Part shown: one piece after another, positions 41,401 through 64,000 of the stretch
Layout of the letters: each line of letters opens with the position of its first letter
Position numbering within the stretch: the stretch's first letter is position 1
DNA from: Ianthella basta
Lineage: Eukaryota > Porifera > Demospongiae > Verongiida > Ianthellidae
DNA length: 64,000 bases
Direction of reading: 5' to 3'
Assembly (NCBI GenBank): GCA_964019415.1
Contig: OZ025887.1
Coordinates: 3,855,381 to 3,919,380, forward strand
Translations under genes and position numbers: made by a program
Notes under the pieces: generated by a model
Told to the model about the DNA's origin: nothing
Seen by the model: only the letters and a program-made list of their open reading frames with translations
The model's database searches: none

Positions 41401-44400
41401 GTACCAGAAGACTGGCGACGAGCTGTAATCGTGCCAGTACATAAGAAAGGAAGCAAAGTAAAGTGTGAGAACTACCGTGGCATAAGCCTGCTGAGTATCC
41501 CAAGCAAGGCCTATGCGAGGATACTGGATGAAAGGATAAGAAGCGTGACAGAGAGCAAGGTACTTGAGGCTCAAGGGGGCTTTAGAAAGGGCAGAAGTTG
41601 CACGGATCAGCTCTTTACCATAAGACAATTGAGTGAGAAGATGATAGAGAAGAACAAGAAGATGGTGGTGGCATGTGTGGATTTGGAAAAGGCGTATGAC
41701 AGGGTGGGTAGAGATACGTTATGGAAAGTGCTAGAGGAATATGGTGTGAAGGGAAGACTGCTGAGGGCCATTAGATCATTGTACAAGAAGAGTGAAGGGT
41801 GTGTCAGAGTAAAGGATGAATTGTCAAGCTGGTTCCCAATAACACAAGGAGTGAGGCAGGGCTGTGTCATGTCACCATGGCTGTTTAATGTCTTCATGGA
41901 TAAGATAGTGAGGGAAGGAATGGAGAATTTTGTTGGAGGTGTGAAGATGTCAACTACTGAAGTGGGTGTAGTGCTATTTGCAGATGACGTGATGCTACTA
42001 ACAGAGAGGAAGGAGGACATGGAGGCAAATTTGAGGGAGTTGAAGAAGGCAATGAGTAACAGGGGAATGAAGATACATTGGGGCAAGACTAAAGTGATGA
42101 TGGTTAGTAGGAAAGGAGAAGAATGCAAAGTGTGTGTGGATGGGGAAGAGATAGAACAAGTGCAGAATATGAAATACCTAGGAGCTATCCTGAGTGCAGA
42201 TGGGACATGTGAAGAGGAAATTGAACAGAGAGTGGGAGCAGCAGCCAGAGTAATAGGAGCAATGCGGAAGGAGGTGTTGGAAAGGAAGGAGTTGAAGAAA
42301 GCTACGAAGATGAGGGTGTACAATGCGATAGTGCTACCAACCATGCTGTATGGCAGTGAGACATGGACAGTGATGAAGAGACATGAGAGCAGACTAGGGG
42401 CAACAGAGATGGCTTACTTGAGAAGAGTCGAAGGAGTGACAAGGATGGACCGAGTAAGAAATGCAGATGTGAGAGAGGCAGTTGGACAAGAGGAGGTGAT
42501 GGAGAAAGTAAAAAGGAAACAAAGAGCATGGAAGGAGAAGCTGGAGCAGATGGAAGACAACAGATTAGTGAAGAAGGTGTACACTGAGGAAATTGCAGGG
42601 AAAAGGCCAAGAGGAAGACCTAGAAAGAAATGGATTGACAGTTTCTAGCTACAGATTTGAATAATACTACATATTGACTATAGACTATGCATACGTAGAT
42701 GTTACACTGAACTATGACAATGTCATAAATTTTTAAATACTGTAAAGATAGCGGCGACCTCCTGCATAGGAGATAAGCTGTGGTGATTGATTGATTGATT
42801 GATTGATTGTCTTAAAGGCACGGACCTATCCCAAGTCCATAGTGCTACATTGATGTTCAATTGCCCGGCCACACAGTGTTGGTGTATTGCATTTCCTGAC
42901 TGTTGTTTGCAAGTTGACCACCCTGGTGCCAAAGGCTGGTATACCCACAAGACTGCTCTTCCTATAGTCTGTGGTGTTGGGTTGTACCTAAGATAATACC
43001 AGTGGACTCACTGGCTCAGTGTCAGATTACTGTCTCAAGACAAGTGCTTTGTTCTAACCTTCTTCCTGCAACCAGAGTGGCTCAGGGCTCCACTTTCAGA
43101 CCCACCACTAACAAACTGTTATGAGGTGTACCACCAACTGGAGTAGGCTGGAGTAGGTTAGTCATTTTGTACTACCACTCTTACAGGTACTGATCCATCT
43201 GGAGAAGAAACTTGGTAGCCTACTTCCCTGGTCTGAGTGACCCTAAACCCATTTACACCTGAAACATGTTTATGGTTTGTTTGGTTACAGAAAGAAACTA
43301 TTTAGTCACAAGTCTGATTATATATGCCCTTCCATGATTGAGTAGTTTTAGCTGAACTGGGTCTCACAGTGTCCACCTCTCATTGGTTTATGCGTAACGA
43401 CATGGTTTGGGACTGTTTACTTGCATTTAAACATCTCTCTGAAACTGTACTGACCGCGCTGGACCCGTCTGGCAAGGATTAGTGTAGTTTAGCACAGTTG
43501 GCCCTCTCTGTCCTCAGATGCTTGTTAGGAGAAAGGGGAAAGGGAGAGCAGCAGAGTTCTCCGCTGTGTCCATAGTCTGTGTGCACCAGGCGGACACGGT
43601 ATAGCTTATTGCTGTAGTGAAGTACGGTGCAAGACAGCATAGCCTATCGCTGTTCACTCTGACAATGCAGTCTGTGTTGGTGCCCACTGACCCATGCCAG
43701 TTAAGATTGCTTACTAAGTGGGATGTGTGTTTCCTCTGTTTGCTACTGTTACTGCTCCTGCCTTACTCCTCCAAGGGTGGCCTACCCGCTTGTAGTTGCC
43801 CAAGGAGTACCAAGAGGTTGAAGGGCTTCCACTCCCTTCTTCTTATTTGTGGAACTGGCATCCAACTGGTGCTTATTCTGATACTCTCGCCTTCCTGCAA
43901 CTGTTGGGTATCCCACACTTTGCTCACCATGTACCCCACACTTTGCTCACCGTGTACCCCACACTTCACTCACCATGTACCCCACACTTGTTGAGTCCAG
44001 TGTGTCTTTATTTCATACTGTACTGTACACAGTTAGGCAGTGCACATTGGAGACGTTATGTGCAGTGTGCAGTGTGCAGTTGTGTGGTATGGTAGAATGG
44101 TTCATTGTGACTTCCACTGCCGCTGCTTGTGCTCTGCAAGGGTAGACCCATACATACAGTAAGTAGATCCCTTCTCCTTGCAGAGGAAGTGAAGGTGAAG
44201 TGACTTGCTTGTAATTGCCCTCATCTAGATATCTGAGATGATGGTTGAGGTGCGCCGGGCACCCTCCTCACTGCAATCTGCCATGAAGAGGAAGGTAGAT
44301 GCTTACAGTGACTCTGTAAATGAATTGAGGACTAAACTGGTAAGTGTTTGTGACATATTGACGACCACACATCTTGTGTCATATGTATGTCGTGCACATG

Positions 44401-46300
44401 TGTCTTTGAATTGTACCACAGAAGTCCTTTAGCAGATACTCAGAAAGGAGCCAGTTGCTGAATGCTGAAAGTGGTCAGTCAGAGGTGAGGGAGGGCACAC
44501 GTCCGTACGTGAAGGTGGGACAGGGTTGTCAAGGAAACCACCTGTAGACTCTAGTGCATTCTAGCTCTTGTACGTGTGTTGTGCACTCACATGTGCAGCC
44601 TGATGACTACTTGTCACGGATGGAGCGTAACACTGATGTGCTGAGGGGCGCATCTGATACTCTGGCCAGAGCTCAAGGGATCTCAGCTGACTCAGGTACA
44701 CACATGATGCAGACATGCACACAATGTGGTGAAAAGATATCCAAGGTGCTCCCTCTCTTCCTCCCCTCTCCCTCCCCTTCTCCCCTCTCTCTCCCCTTCT
44801 CCCCTCTCCCTACCGTCTTCCTCTCCCCTCCCTCCCCTCCCTCCCCTCTTCCCTCTTCCTCCCCTCTTCTTCCTCCCCCTCCCTCCCCTCTTCCTCCCCT
44901 CTCCCTCCCCTCTTCCTTCCCTCTCCCTCCCCCCTCCCTCCCCTGTTCCTCCCCTCTCCCTCCACTCTTCCTCCCATATTCCTTCCCCCTCTTCCTCCCC
45001 TCTCCCTCCACTCTTCCTCCCATATTCCTTCCCCCTCTTCCTACCCTCTCCCTCCCCTGTCCTTCCCCTCTCCCTTCCCTCCTCCCCCTTTTCCTCACAA
45101 GATCTTGTCTGTGAGGGAGTAATGGAGAACCTTCAAGGACAAAGAGAGCAGCTGCAGAGGACCAAGGATAAGGTGTGTTGTTGTTGGTAGTAAGACGGTC
45201 ACATGTGGACTCCAGTGAATGCAGTTGGATCGACACAGTAGTGCAGTGTGCTGGTGTTTCCAGACACTCTTGTGTGTTGTGTGTTCACTTTGGTAACCAG
45301 TTCCATTTCACTCTGGCCACAGCTGCGGGTCACTGATGAGAATGTTTCAGAATCTCGGAGAGTCCTCACCAAGATAGCTTGCGGGTGCGTTAACATACAT
45401 ACATCACATTGATGATATTTCCACCTTGTGTATACCTCTCCTGGTGTTGTAACGTACTATAGCCATGTGGTTAGAAGTCTGCTATTACTGTGTGACATGT
45501 ACTTCACCGTCATTATTACAGTCTATTTCTACACCAGGAGATGCTGCATTTGCAGCTGGCTTTCACTTGTCCTGATCCACCTAATACAGACCAAGTACCC
45601 AATGTGCATTCCCATAGCACCAGTGTTCTCACCAGGCTGTTTTAAAGGGTACAGAACCCTTCTTGCTCCCTTAAGAACCCTCCTTGAGGCTGTAAACACT
45701 GCTCTGTACCTTCCTTAAAGGGCACAGTACCACTAGTCATGTGGTGTGGGCAATAGCGTTTGCATGCATACACACTGTGTCACGAGGTTCTCCCTGTATT
45801 CAGCTAATGCACTTTGCACGTGAAAGCGATACCCTCTCCCACACCCAACCATCCACTAGGCACTCCTCACACGACTATTGGTCAAGTGTACCCTTCTTAC
45901 ATTATTGTCTGGGGAGAACACTGCATAACACTAAGCACAAACAGTGAAGCATGAAATCTTATTGCACTAGAGTAATCAGTTCTCATGCATCAGTTAGTAT
46001 GGTACTAGAGGTTTATGAAATGCTGTGAGTGACTTCATTCGTTGGGCAGTCAGCAGCTGCCAAGGTAGCTGATTGTAACTGTCTGAAAGATGACTTACTT
46101 AGATGAGTGGTAGGAATTTTGTGAGTGTGGTTTTGATACCACAGATGTATTCAGTGCTGTCAGCCTTTTCTTTCTCTTTGTATTTTGTTTCAACTTGCAG
46201 TGCTGCAAAGAGCAAAATTCTGGTCGCTGTTGTCATCATTTGTGAACTTCTCATTTTGGGAGGTGTGGCGTACTGGAAATTCTCACCGCCACCATCATAA
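38450..46300 (+). CDS. VTI1B: VTI1B-like Qb-SNARE
   Basis: Eight exons join in frame to 220 residues: 38450-38549, 38688-38746, 44229-44339, 44422-44484, 44599-44695, 45102-45172, 45323-45384, 46201-46300. An N-terminal three-helix region (FEDLEEEIRQLLED, NVEKKCDQVDS, VNELRTKLKSFSR) leads to SRMERNTDVLRGASDTLARA and the SNARE helix (MENLQGQREQLQRTKDKL, VTDENVSESRRVLTKI). A C-terminal anchor follows (about residues 193-213, KILVAVVIICELLILGG, then VAYWKF). The QREQLQRTK segment and the LLILGG-YWKF anchor fit VTI1B better than VTI1A. It is a tail-anchored SNARE for late endosome/TGN fusion. Intron 2 (5.5 kb) carries an intact RTE-like retrotransposon in the same orientation; intron 7 carries a hAT-like MITE. 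Confidence 0.93.
39705..42806 (+). mobile_element. Full-length RTE-type non-LTR retrotransposon
   Basis: TTGTCTTAAA occurs at 39695-39704 and again at 42807-42816, a candidate 10-bp target-site duplication bounding 3.1 kb. Inside are a short 5' UTR (about 85 bp), one ORF (39790-42648) and a 3' UTR of about 136 bp ending in six GATT repeats (42785-42808). Short length, one APE-RT ORF and a microsatellite-like 3' tail are RTE-clade traits. Part of the duplication (TTG) overlaps the tail, so only GTCTTAAA is independent evidence. It lies sense-oriented in VTI1B intron 2. Confidence 0.85.
39790..42648 (+). CDS. APE endonuclease-reverse transcriptase polyprotein of the RTE-like element
   Basis: The 952-residue ORF has no stop or frameshift. 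The apurinic-type endonuclease comes first (about residues 15-270), with TWNVRSLTG, VYAPTENC, ILGDFNARVG and ISSDHYLV; the Asp and His of GDFN and SDH are present. A Lys-rich connector follows. The reverse transcriptase (about 480-780) shows LKNGKSPGICGI, PVHKKGSK, NYRGISLL, AQGGFRKGRSCTDQ, ACVDLEKAYDRV, ITQGVRQGCVMSPWLFN and the catalytic box VLFADDVMLL, then HWGKTKVM and YLGAIL. The C-terminus carries LPTMLYGSETW and ends KRPRGRPRKKW, common in RTE/BovB-like proteins. All key acidic residues are kept, so it may be active. The start ATG at 39790 is chosen for closeness to the endonuclease domain. Confidence 0.95.
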   Translation: MGPKKNKQGDPKLGNNNDCYRFGTWNVRSLTGKEIELIEEMKKYRLDVLGASEGKMRGNGMKTVDGMTCVYSGVQQGRAKAGVAIYMVEELAMCIKEWKCINERLVLVRLKIREEWVCFVQVYAPTENCSVEDKEEFFDTLQETVSGLQRKDKIIILGDFNARVGNKRGEWREVIGGCGEETCNDNGKRLLEFCATNGLIISNTWYQHKEIHQFTWECRGRGLKSILDYFLVRREDRRRVKDTKVVRGAEISSDHYLVLLKLTRRPHIRQEVRRSDHRRLHLNRWKLKEKEAQWRFRMKLERRLDRARYWEGSNVEEVWGEFKKSVMETAAEVCGTKQYRNAQKRTRWWNEEVKQAIKNKKVTYLKWLQQQTSEAKERYQEAKKEAKRVVRQARNEEWIELGRSLEDDFQKNQKRFWSRVRMCNENKADVAGKICDESGQLIVDDAGVRNRWKAYFSDLLQEDAQGQNGNQVDREVQLDEEERAPIAVEEVEVAISKLKNGKSPGICGISAEMLKAGRTVVVKWLHRIMSLAWENGQVPEDWRRAVIVPVHKKGSKVKCENYRGISLLSIPSKAYARILDERIRSVTESKVLEAQGGFRKGRSCTDQLFTIRQLSEKMIEKNKKMVVACVDLEKAYDRVGRDTLWKVLEEYGVKGRLLRAIRSLYKKSEGCVRVKDELSSWFPITQGVRQGCVMSPWLFNVFMDKIVREGMENFVGGVKMSTTEVGVVLFADDVMLLTERKEDMEANLRELKKAMSNRGMKIHWGKTKVMMVSRKGEECKVCVDGEEIEQVQNMKYLGAILSADGTCEEEIEQRVGAAARVIGAMRKEVLERKELKKATKMRVYNAIVLPTMLYGSETWTVMKRHESRLGATEMAYLRRVEGVTRMDRVRNADVREAVGQEEVMEKVKRKQRAWKEKLEQMEDNRLVKKVYTEEIAGKRPRGRPRKKWIDSF
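42817..44228. other. Remainder of VTI1B intron 2
   Basis: This 1.4-kb intron tail has no coding signal. Short imperfect tandem repeats of caccatgtaccccacactttgct (about 43917-43988) are the only structure seen. Confidence 0.5.
44745..45095. repeat. CT-rich low-complexity tract (ccctcttcctcccctctc units)
   Basis: The 350-bp pyrimidine-only strand has loose 12-18-bp units and one clear duplication (ctccctccactcttcctcccatattcc, twice near 44958 and 45003). It fills VTI1B intron 5 up to the acceptor at 45101. Pro/Ser or Arg/Glu open frames here are not genes. Confidence 0.9.
45621..45923 (+). mobile_element. hAT-like MITE with 8-bp target duplication (copy 2)
   Basis: The 303-bp element starts CAGTGTTCTC and ends GAGAACACTG. 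Flanks are catagcac (45613-45620) and cataacac (45924-45931), 7 of 8 identical. It is the inverse-orientation relative of 17532-17813 and lies in VTI1B intron 7. Confidence 0.82.
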
Positions 46301-46457
46301 CCCCGTGACAACTGTCTCACTCACTCTTGTATCGTGCACTCGCGTGTATTCATGTATACTCACCTTCGCCCCTTAAATTATGTGTTGAGCAAGTGTCACA
46401 TTCACGGTGCTCGCGTATAATATGAACCACGTAGTGTGTTGCGCAATACTAAGGAAA

Positions 46458-49400
46458 ATGGCGTTCGGCGGAGTTCCAGTTCCCACGGGCCTAGATCCGA
46501 ACGCTGGCTACTTGGTGGAGGATGAGAGTGATCTGGAGTTCTCCGAATGCGAGGATAGTTCTGGGTAAGGCGTGCAAAAGGTGTCTCGGTCTCTACACAC
46601 AAGGCTTGTGTGTAGAGACCTTAACACAATGCGAAATGCGATGCCAACTGCCTTGCCAGATCGCGAACTTATCACAGTTGTGCAATTTTGTATACCACAA
46701 CAATTGCTATACCTAGTGTAATGTGAGAGCCGTACTATTGTAATCGCATGCCCGCCAGTTTGCTTAGCCAGGTAGACTGCAGGTGTAATGTACACTTGGT
46801 GTGCACCTGTTCTATCTAGTGTTTCTGATGGTGGTGAGGAGGACAGGCGACAGGCAAGGAGCCTCATGGGTAGCTCAGCTGGGGAGAGAAGTTCAGAGGA
46901 TGACTTTGAGGAGCAAATGGCTAACGAACTTGATGAAATGATAGACAGGTGGGTTTGGTCAGGAGTGTGGCTGCATGTGGGGGTGTGATCAGGTGAGGGG
47001 TGTGGTCAGGGGTGGGGTGGGGGATAGCTAAATGGAGTCATACAGGTGATTGCTGAAGAGGCTCAGAGTGTGTTCTGACGTGGATATGTGTGCTTGAATG
47101 TACAGGTATGTGCATGCTTGTGTGTGTGTGCAATGGTGTGCTTACATGTGATGTGCACCCTATGTGACCCTAGTCTCATGTAGCCGGACCGCTTTCCAGA
47201 AAGCGGTGTGGCTATGTGAGACTAGTGTAACCCAGCTGGTGCCTGAAATGCAGGAGGGACCAGGTGCTATGCTGTGTGTGCATCAGGCATTGGTTACTTT
47301 TACTGAGAGCACTGGTGCTTGCACAATGTTTTGTTCTGTGTTGTGTGGCTGCATTGCAGGGCTACAACAGCACACACAGTGCCCCATGTGGTACCAGCAG
47401 CAGATATGGAACAAGGAGTGTCCCTTGCAGCTGCCTTGAAGGAAGGGATGCCCACCGGAACACCAAAGGGGAAGGGGGAGAAAAAAGTAGAGGGTACAAC
47501 TGAACAGAGGAGTGCAGAATACTATGATGACGTGTACTTCAGTTCCAGCTCCAGCATGGGAGAAGAAGAAGATGGAGCTGATGGGGGGGACGAGTCAAAG
47601 GATGGAGGGTGGAAGAAGAAGAAGAAGAAAACTAAGCATCGGGTACTAACTAATGATGAGCTGTTTTATGACCCTGACATGGATGAAGATGACCAGAAAT
47701 GGGTCAACAGACAGAGAATGGCGTATCACAATGGTGAGAGGTTGCACCAGAATACCTGATCCAACCTCAGACACATTTCAGTATGATACTCTGTTGGCTG
47801 CTTTGTCCATGCAGTGGCACTTGCAGAAGAGATTGTAAAAGAGAAAACGAGCCTTAAAGAAGACAGAACGCATGAAGAAAATCAGATGGAGATGACTGAA
47901 CAGGGGAAACCCCGTGTTGAGGGTCCTGAGACAGTTGCTGTGCCAACCAGTGATGCAATACTGAGCTGCCCAGCATGCTTGACAACTCTCTGTCTGGACT
48001 GTCAAAGGTAACTCCAACCAAACCACACCACACATACAATTCACAAGTATGCCCCCAAGCTTTATGTGTTGGTGTTTGATGCCCTCTCACCAACTCACCA
48101 CTGGGTCCCACTAGCTGGTGCACCTACTCACCCACTCACTACTGGTGCACCTACTCACCCACCCACTACTGGTGCACCTACTCACCCACTCACTACTGGT
48201 GCACCTACTCACCTACCCACTACTGGTACACCTACTCACCCACTCACTACTGGTGCACTTACTCACTCACTACTGGTGCACCTACTCACCCACTCACTAC
48301 TGGTGCACCTACTCACCCACCCACTACTGGTACACCTACTCACCCACTCACTACTGGTGCACTTACTCACCCACTACTGGTACACCTACTCACCCACTCA
48401 CTACTGGTGCACCGACTCACCCACTGACTACTGGTGCACTTACTCACTCACTACTGGTGCACTTACTCACCCACTCACTACTGGTGCACTTACTCACTCA
48501 CTACTGGTGCACCGACTCACCCACTCACTACTGGTGCACTTACTCACTCACTACTGGTGCACCTACTCATCCACTCACTACTGGTGCACCTACTCACCCA
48601 CTACTGGTGCACCTACTCATCCACTCACTACTGGTACACCTACTCACCCACTCACTACTGGTGCACTTACTCACTCACTACTGGTGCACCTACTCACCCA
48701 CTCACTACTGGTGCACCGACTCACCCACTGACTACTGGTGCACTTACTCACTCACTACTGGTGCACTTACTCACCCACTCACTACTGGTGCACCTACTCA
48801 CCCACTCACTACTGGTGCACCTACTCACCCACTCACTACTGGTGCACTTACTCACTCACTCACTACTGGTGCACTTACTCACCCACTCACTACTGGTGCA
48901 CCTACTCACCTACCCACTACTGGTGCACCTACTCACCCACTCACTACTGGTGCACCTACTCACCCACCCACTACTGGTGCACCTACTCACCCACTCACTA
49001 CTGGTGCACCTACTCACTCACTCACTACTGGTGCACTTACTCACCCACTCACTACTGGTGCACCTACTCACCCACTCACTACTGGTGTACCTACTCACCC
49101 ACTCACTACTGGTGTACCTACTAACCCACTCACTACTGGTGCGCCTACTCACCCACTCACTACTGGTGCACCTACTCACCCACTCACTACTGGTGCACCT
49201 ACTCACCCACTCACTACTGGTGCACCTACTCACCCACTCACTACTGGTGCACTTACTCACCCACTCACTACTGGTGCACCTACTAACCCCCTTGCTAGTC
49301 AGTGCACATGTAAGGGTAAAAAATACATTACCATCATGGATGTTGCTTAATTTTTGTTTGTGGCTAGGTTATCTCACTGCACAGTGTGTACAGTGTCAGT

Positions 49401-49930
49401 TTGTTCACTGATTCCCACTGGTTTACAGTCCATCTCTCTGTTACTATGGTAACATGTACGGTATATGGCTGTGTTTTCCCTAAGCAATGCGCATGTTATG
49501 TGTGTGGCAGATAGATGACCCACATAAGGCATGTCATTGTGAAAGCCACGGTGCCAAGCAACCCTGCTTTTGCATGCATACAAAGTACTCTCTCTGTTAC
49601 AGCAATAGCACAAACATGAACTGGAGCTGTCTATGTGTGTGAGTACCAAATGTGACGTAGATGCATCGTCTGTCTTCTTTGTGCAGGCATGAAGTTTACG
49701 AAACACAATATCGAGCCATGTTTGTTCTCAACTGCAAAGTCTTGAAGGATGAAGTGCTGCGGTACAAGCCCAAGCAGAAGAAGCACAGAAAGAAGGGACA
49801 GGGTGCATCCAAGGACTGCTCCTCCGACGCCTTTAACCCTGTTCGGTGTAATGTCTGCAACACAGAAGTTGCTGTTTACGACGCGGACGAAGTTTTCCAC
49901 TTTTTCAATGTGCTGGCTAGTAACCCATAA
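46458..49930 (+). CDS. EAPP: E2F-associated phosphoprotein (EAPP) homologue
   Basis: Five exons join in frame to 348 residues: 46458-46564, 46820-46948, 47360-47733, 47815-48007, 49687-49930. The N-terminal half is acidic and Ser-rich, with MANELDEMIDR, a Lys run and the EAPP signature NDELFYDPDMDEDDQKWVNR. The C-terminal half has two Cys pairs, SCPACLTTLCLDCQRHE and CNVCNTEVAVYD, that probably bind zinc, and ends HFFNVLASNP, nearly as in vertebrate EAPP. EAPP is nuclear and modulates E2F-dependent transcription and p21. The human protein is about 285 residues; the extra length is in the low-complexity N-terminal half. Intron 4 carries a 1.2-kb minisatellite. AATAAA at 50257-50262 may be its polyadenylation signal. 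Confidence 0.95.
46588..46620. repeat. Perfect 16-bp palindrome arms with 1-bp centre
   Basis: GGTCTCTACACACAAG (46588-46603), then G, then its exact reverse complement (46605-46620). It starts 23 bp into EAPP intron 1 and could form a stable hairpin or cruciform next to the donor. Confidence 0.9.
47170..47225. repeat. 56-bp imperfect foldback, 27-bp arms
   Basis: CTAGTCTCATGTAGCCGGAC then CGCTTTC pairs with 47199-47225 at 23 of 27 positions around a 2-bp centre. The TAGTCT...GACCG layout resembles the arms of the perfect hairpin at 27898-27982, hinting at a common foldback family. It is in EAPP intron 2. Confidence 0.75.
48110..49300. repeat. 27-bp minisatellite, about 45 copies, EAPP intron 4
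   Basis: The main unit is close to acctactcacccactcactactggtgc; shorter variants drop cccact or read acttactcactcac. Each unit holds the palindrome ggtgcacc. The unit is a multiple of three, so all frames are open for hundreds of codons (THPLTTGAP, TYSPTHYWC or LLTHSLLVH periodicity). It lies inside an intron whose flanking EAPP exons join in frame, so it is not coding in this model. Confidence 0.97.
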
Positions 49931-50346
49931 CTACATTCATTGCTATGACATCATAAACGCATTCGCGGCGCATATGAATTCATCACCTCCGCAGTGTACA
50001 GCGAGAGAGATAGCTACTTGTGAAAGTTGACTGTGAAGGCCTTAGCCCTCGCCAGTAGCTAGGAAAGGCTCCCTCACTTAGCTGTCAGGAAGACTACCAC
50101 AAGTGAATTGAGCTCCGCTGGGTAAGGTGGACGATTAAGGCGGTGCGATCTTTGTAGTGGTTTGAGGGTCGATGCTGCCCATCAGTGTCACCGTCTGGCC
50201 TTCCCTTACGTGCTTACTCTACGCGAGTGTGCTGTTCTCCTGTCCACTGAGCGCGAAATAAAGAGTGGGCCGTGGACAGCCTACGTCCACTGCGTTACCG
50301 TTTTCACTTTCTCCGTGTAGAGGAGCGCGTGTGTGGAGGCGCCGAC
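49931..50346. promoter_or_regulatory. EAPP 3' region and CCDC88 promoter/5' UTR
   Basis: The 416 bp between the EAPP stop and the CCDC88 ATG are GC-richer than introns, with AATAAA at 50257-50262 and CpG-containing sequence toward the ATG. No TATA box was seen. Confidence 0.4.

Positions 50347-64000
<13,654 letters not shown>

Noticed and set aside
41607-42344. 245-codon minus-strand frame
   Set aside because: Antisense shadow of the RTE-like reverse transcriptase, whose plus frame carries all RT motifs.
44554-45236. Pro/Ser-rich plus and Arg/Glu/Gly-rich minus frames
   Set aside because: Low-complexity CT tract in VTI1B intron 5.
48110-49300. Array of similar units with palindromic cores, superficially CRISPR-like
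   Set aside because: Units are contiguous with no unique spacers, and the genome is eukaryotic; it is a minisatellite.
48066-49411. Open frames of 128-410 codons made of 9-residue repeats
   Set aside because: Frame-independent product of a 27-bp tandem repeat inside an EAPP intron; all three plus frames are equally open.

Overview
The window is nuclear DNA of an animal. Genes are split by short GT-AG introns, neighbours lie only 140-520 bp apart, introns are full of (GT)n/(CA)n arrays, and the proteins are animal-type (CCDC88/Girdin-Daple, SNAP-25 family, VTI1B, AP-5 mu, SDE2, EAPP). There is no bacterial operon structure. The compact intron-rich layout and the divergence from vertebrate proteins suggest an early-branching invertebrate, most likely a sponge. 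That is inference; no marker gene fixes the lineage.

Layout: a GH13/SLC3-type membrane glycoprotein (minus strand, cut by the left edge) is divergent from a 19-exon FGD-like RhoGEF (DH-PH-PH without FYVE). A bacterial-type deoxynucleoside kinase (minus) is divergent from an Arg/Ser/Lys-rich nuclear protein. The latter's long introns hold a decayed reverse-transcriptase element, a hAT-like MITE and a possible nested antisense exon. SDE2 (minus) is divergent from the first of two tandem SNAP-25-family genes. The AP-5 mu subunit follows. It converges on an intronless 2OG-Fe(II) dioxygenase, which is divergent from VTI1B. One VTI1B intron carries an apparently intact RTE-like retrotransposon with a candidate target-site duplication. 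EAPP follows, with a 1.2-kb minisatellite in an intron. The window ends in a 28-exon Girdin/Daple (CCDC88) gene, apparently cut at or near its C-terminus.

Functional themes: membrane traffic is over-represented (two Qbc-SNAREs, a Qb-SNARE, AP-5 mu, a HOOK-domain CCDC88 protein), with Rho and G-protein signalling (FGD-like GEF, CCDC88 with a GBA-like motif) and nuclear/replication proteins (SDE2, EAPP, dNK, RS-like protein). The genes are not co-transcribed. Four divergent pairs share 147-214 bp intergenic regions that probably act as bidirectional promoters.

Exon models were built by eye from splice consensus, reading-phase continuity and protein-family similarity; all listed joins keep frame. 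No convincing new molecular system was found. The best leads are the intact RTE-like element, the hAT-like MITEs with 8-bp duplications, the decayed RT/PHD-like element, the GBA motif and triplicated exon module in CCDC88, and the divergent SNAP pair.
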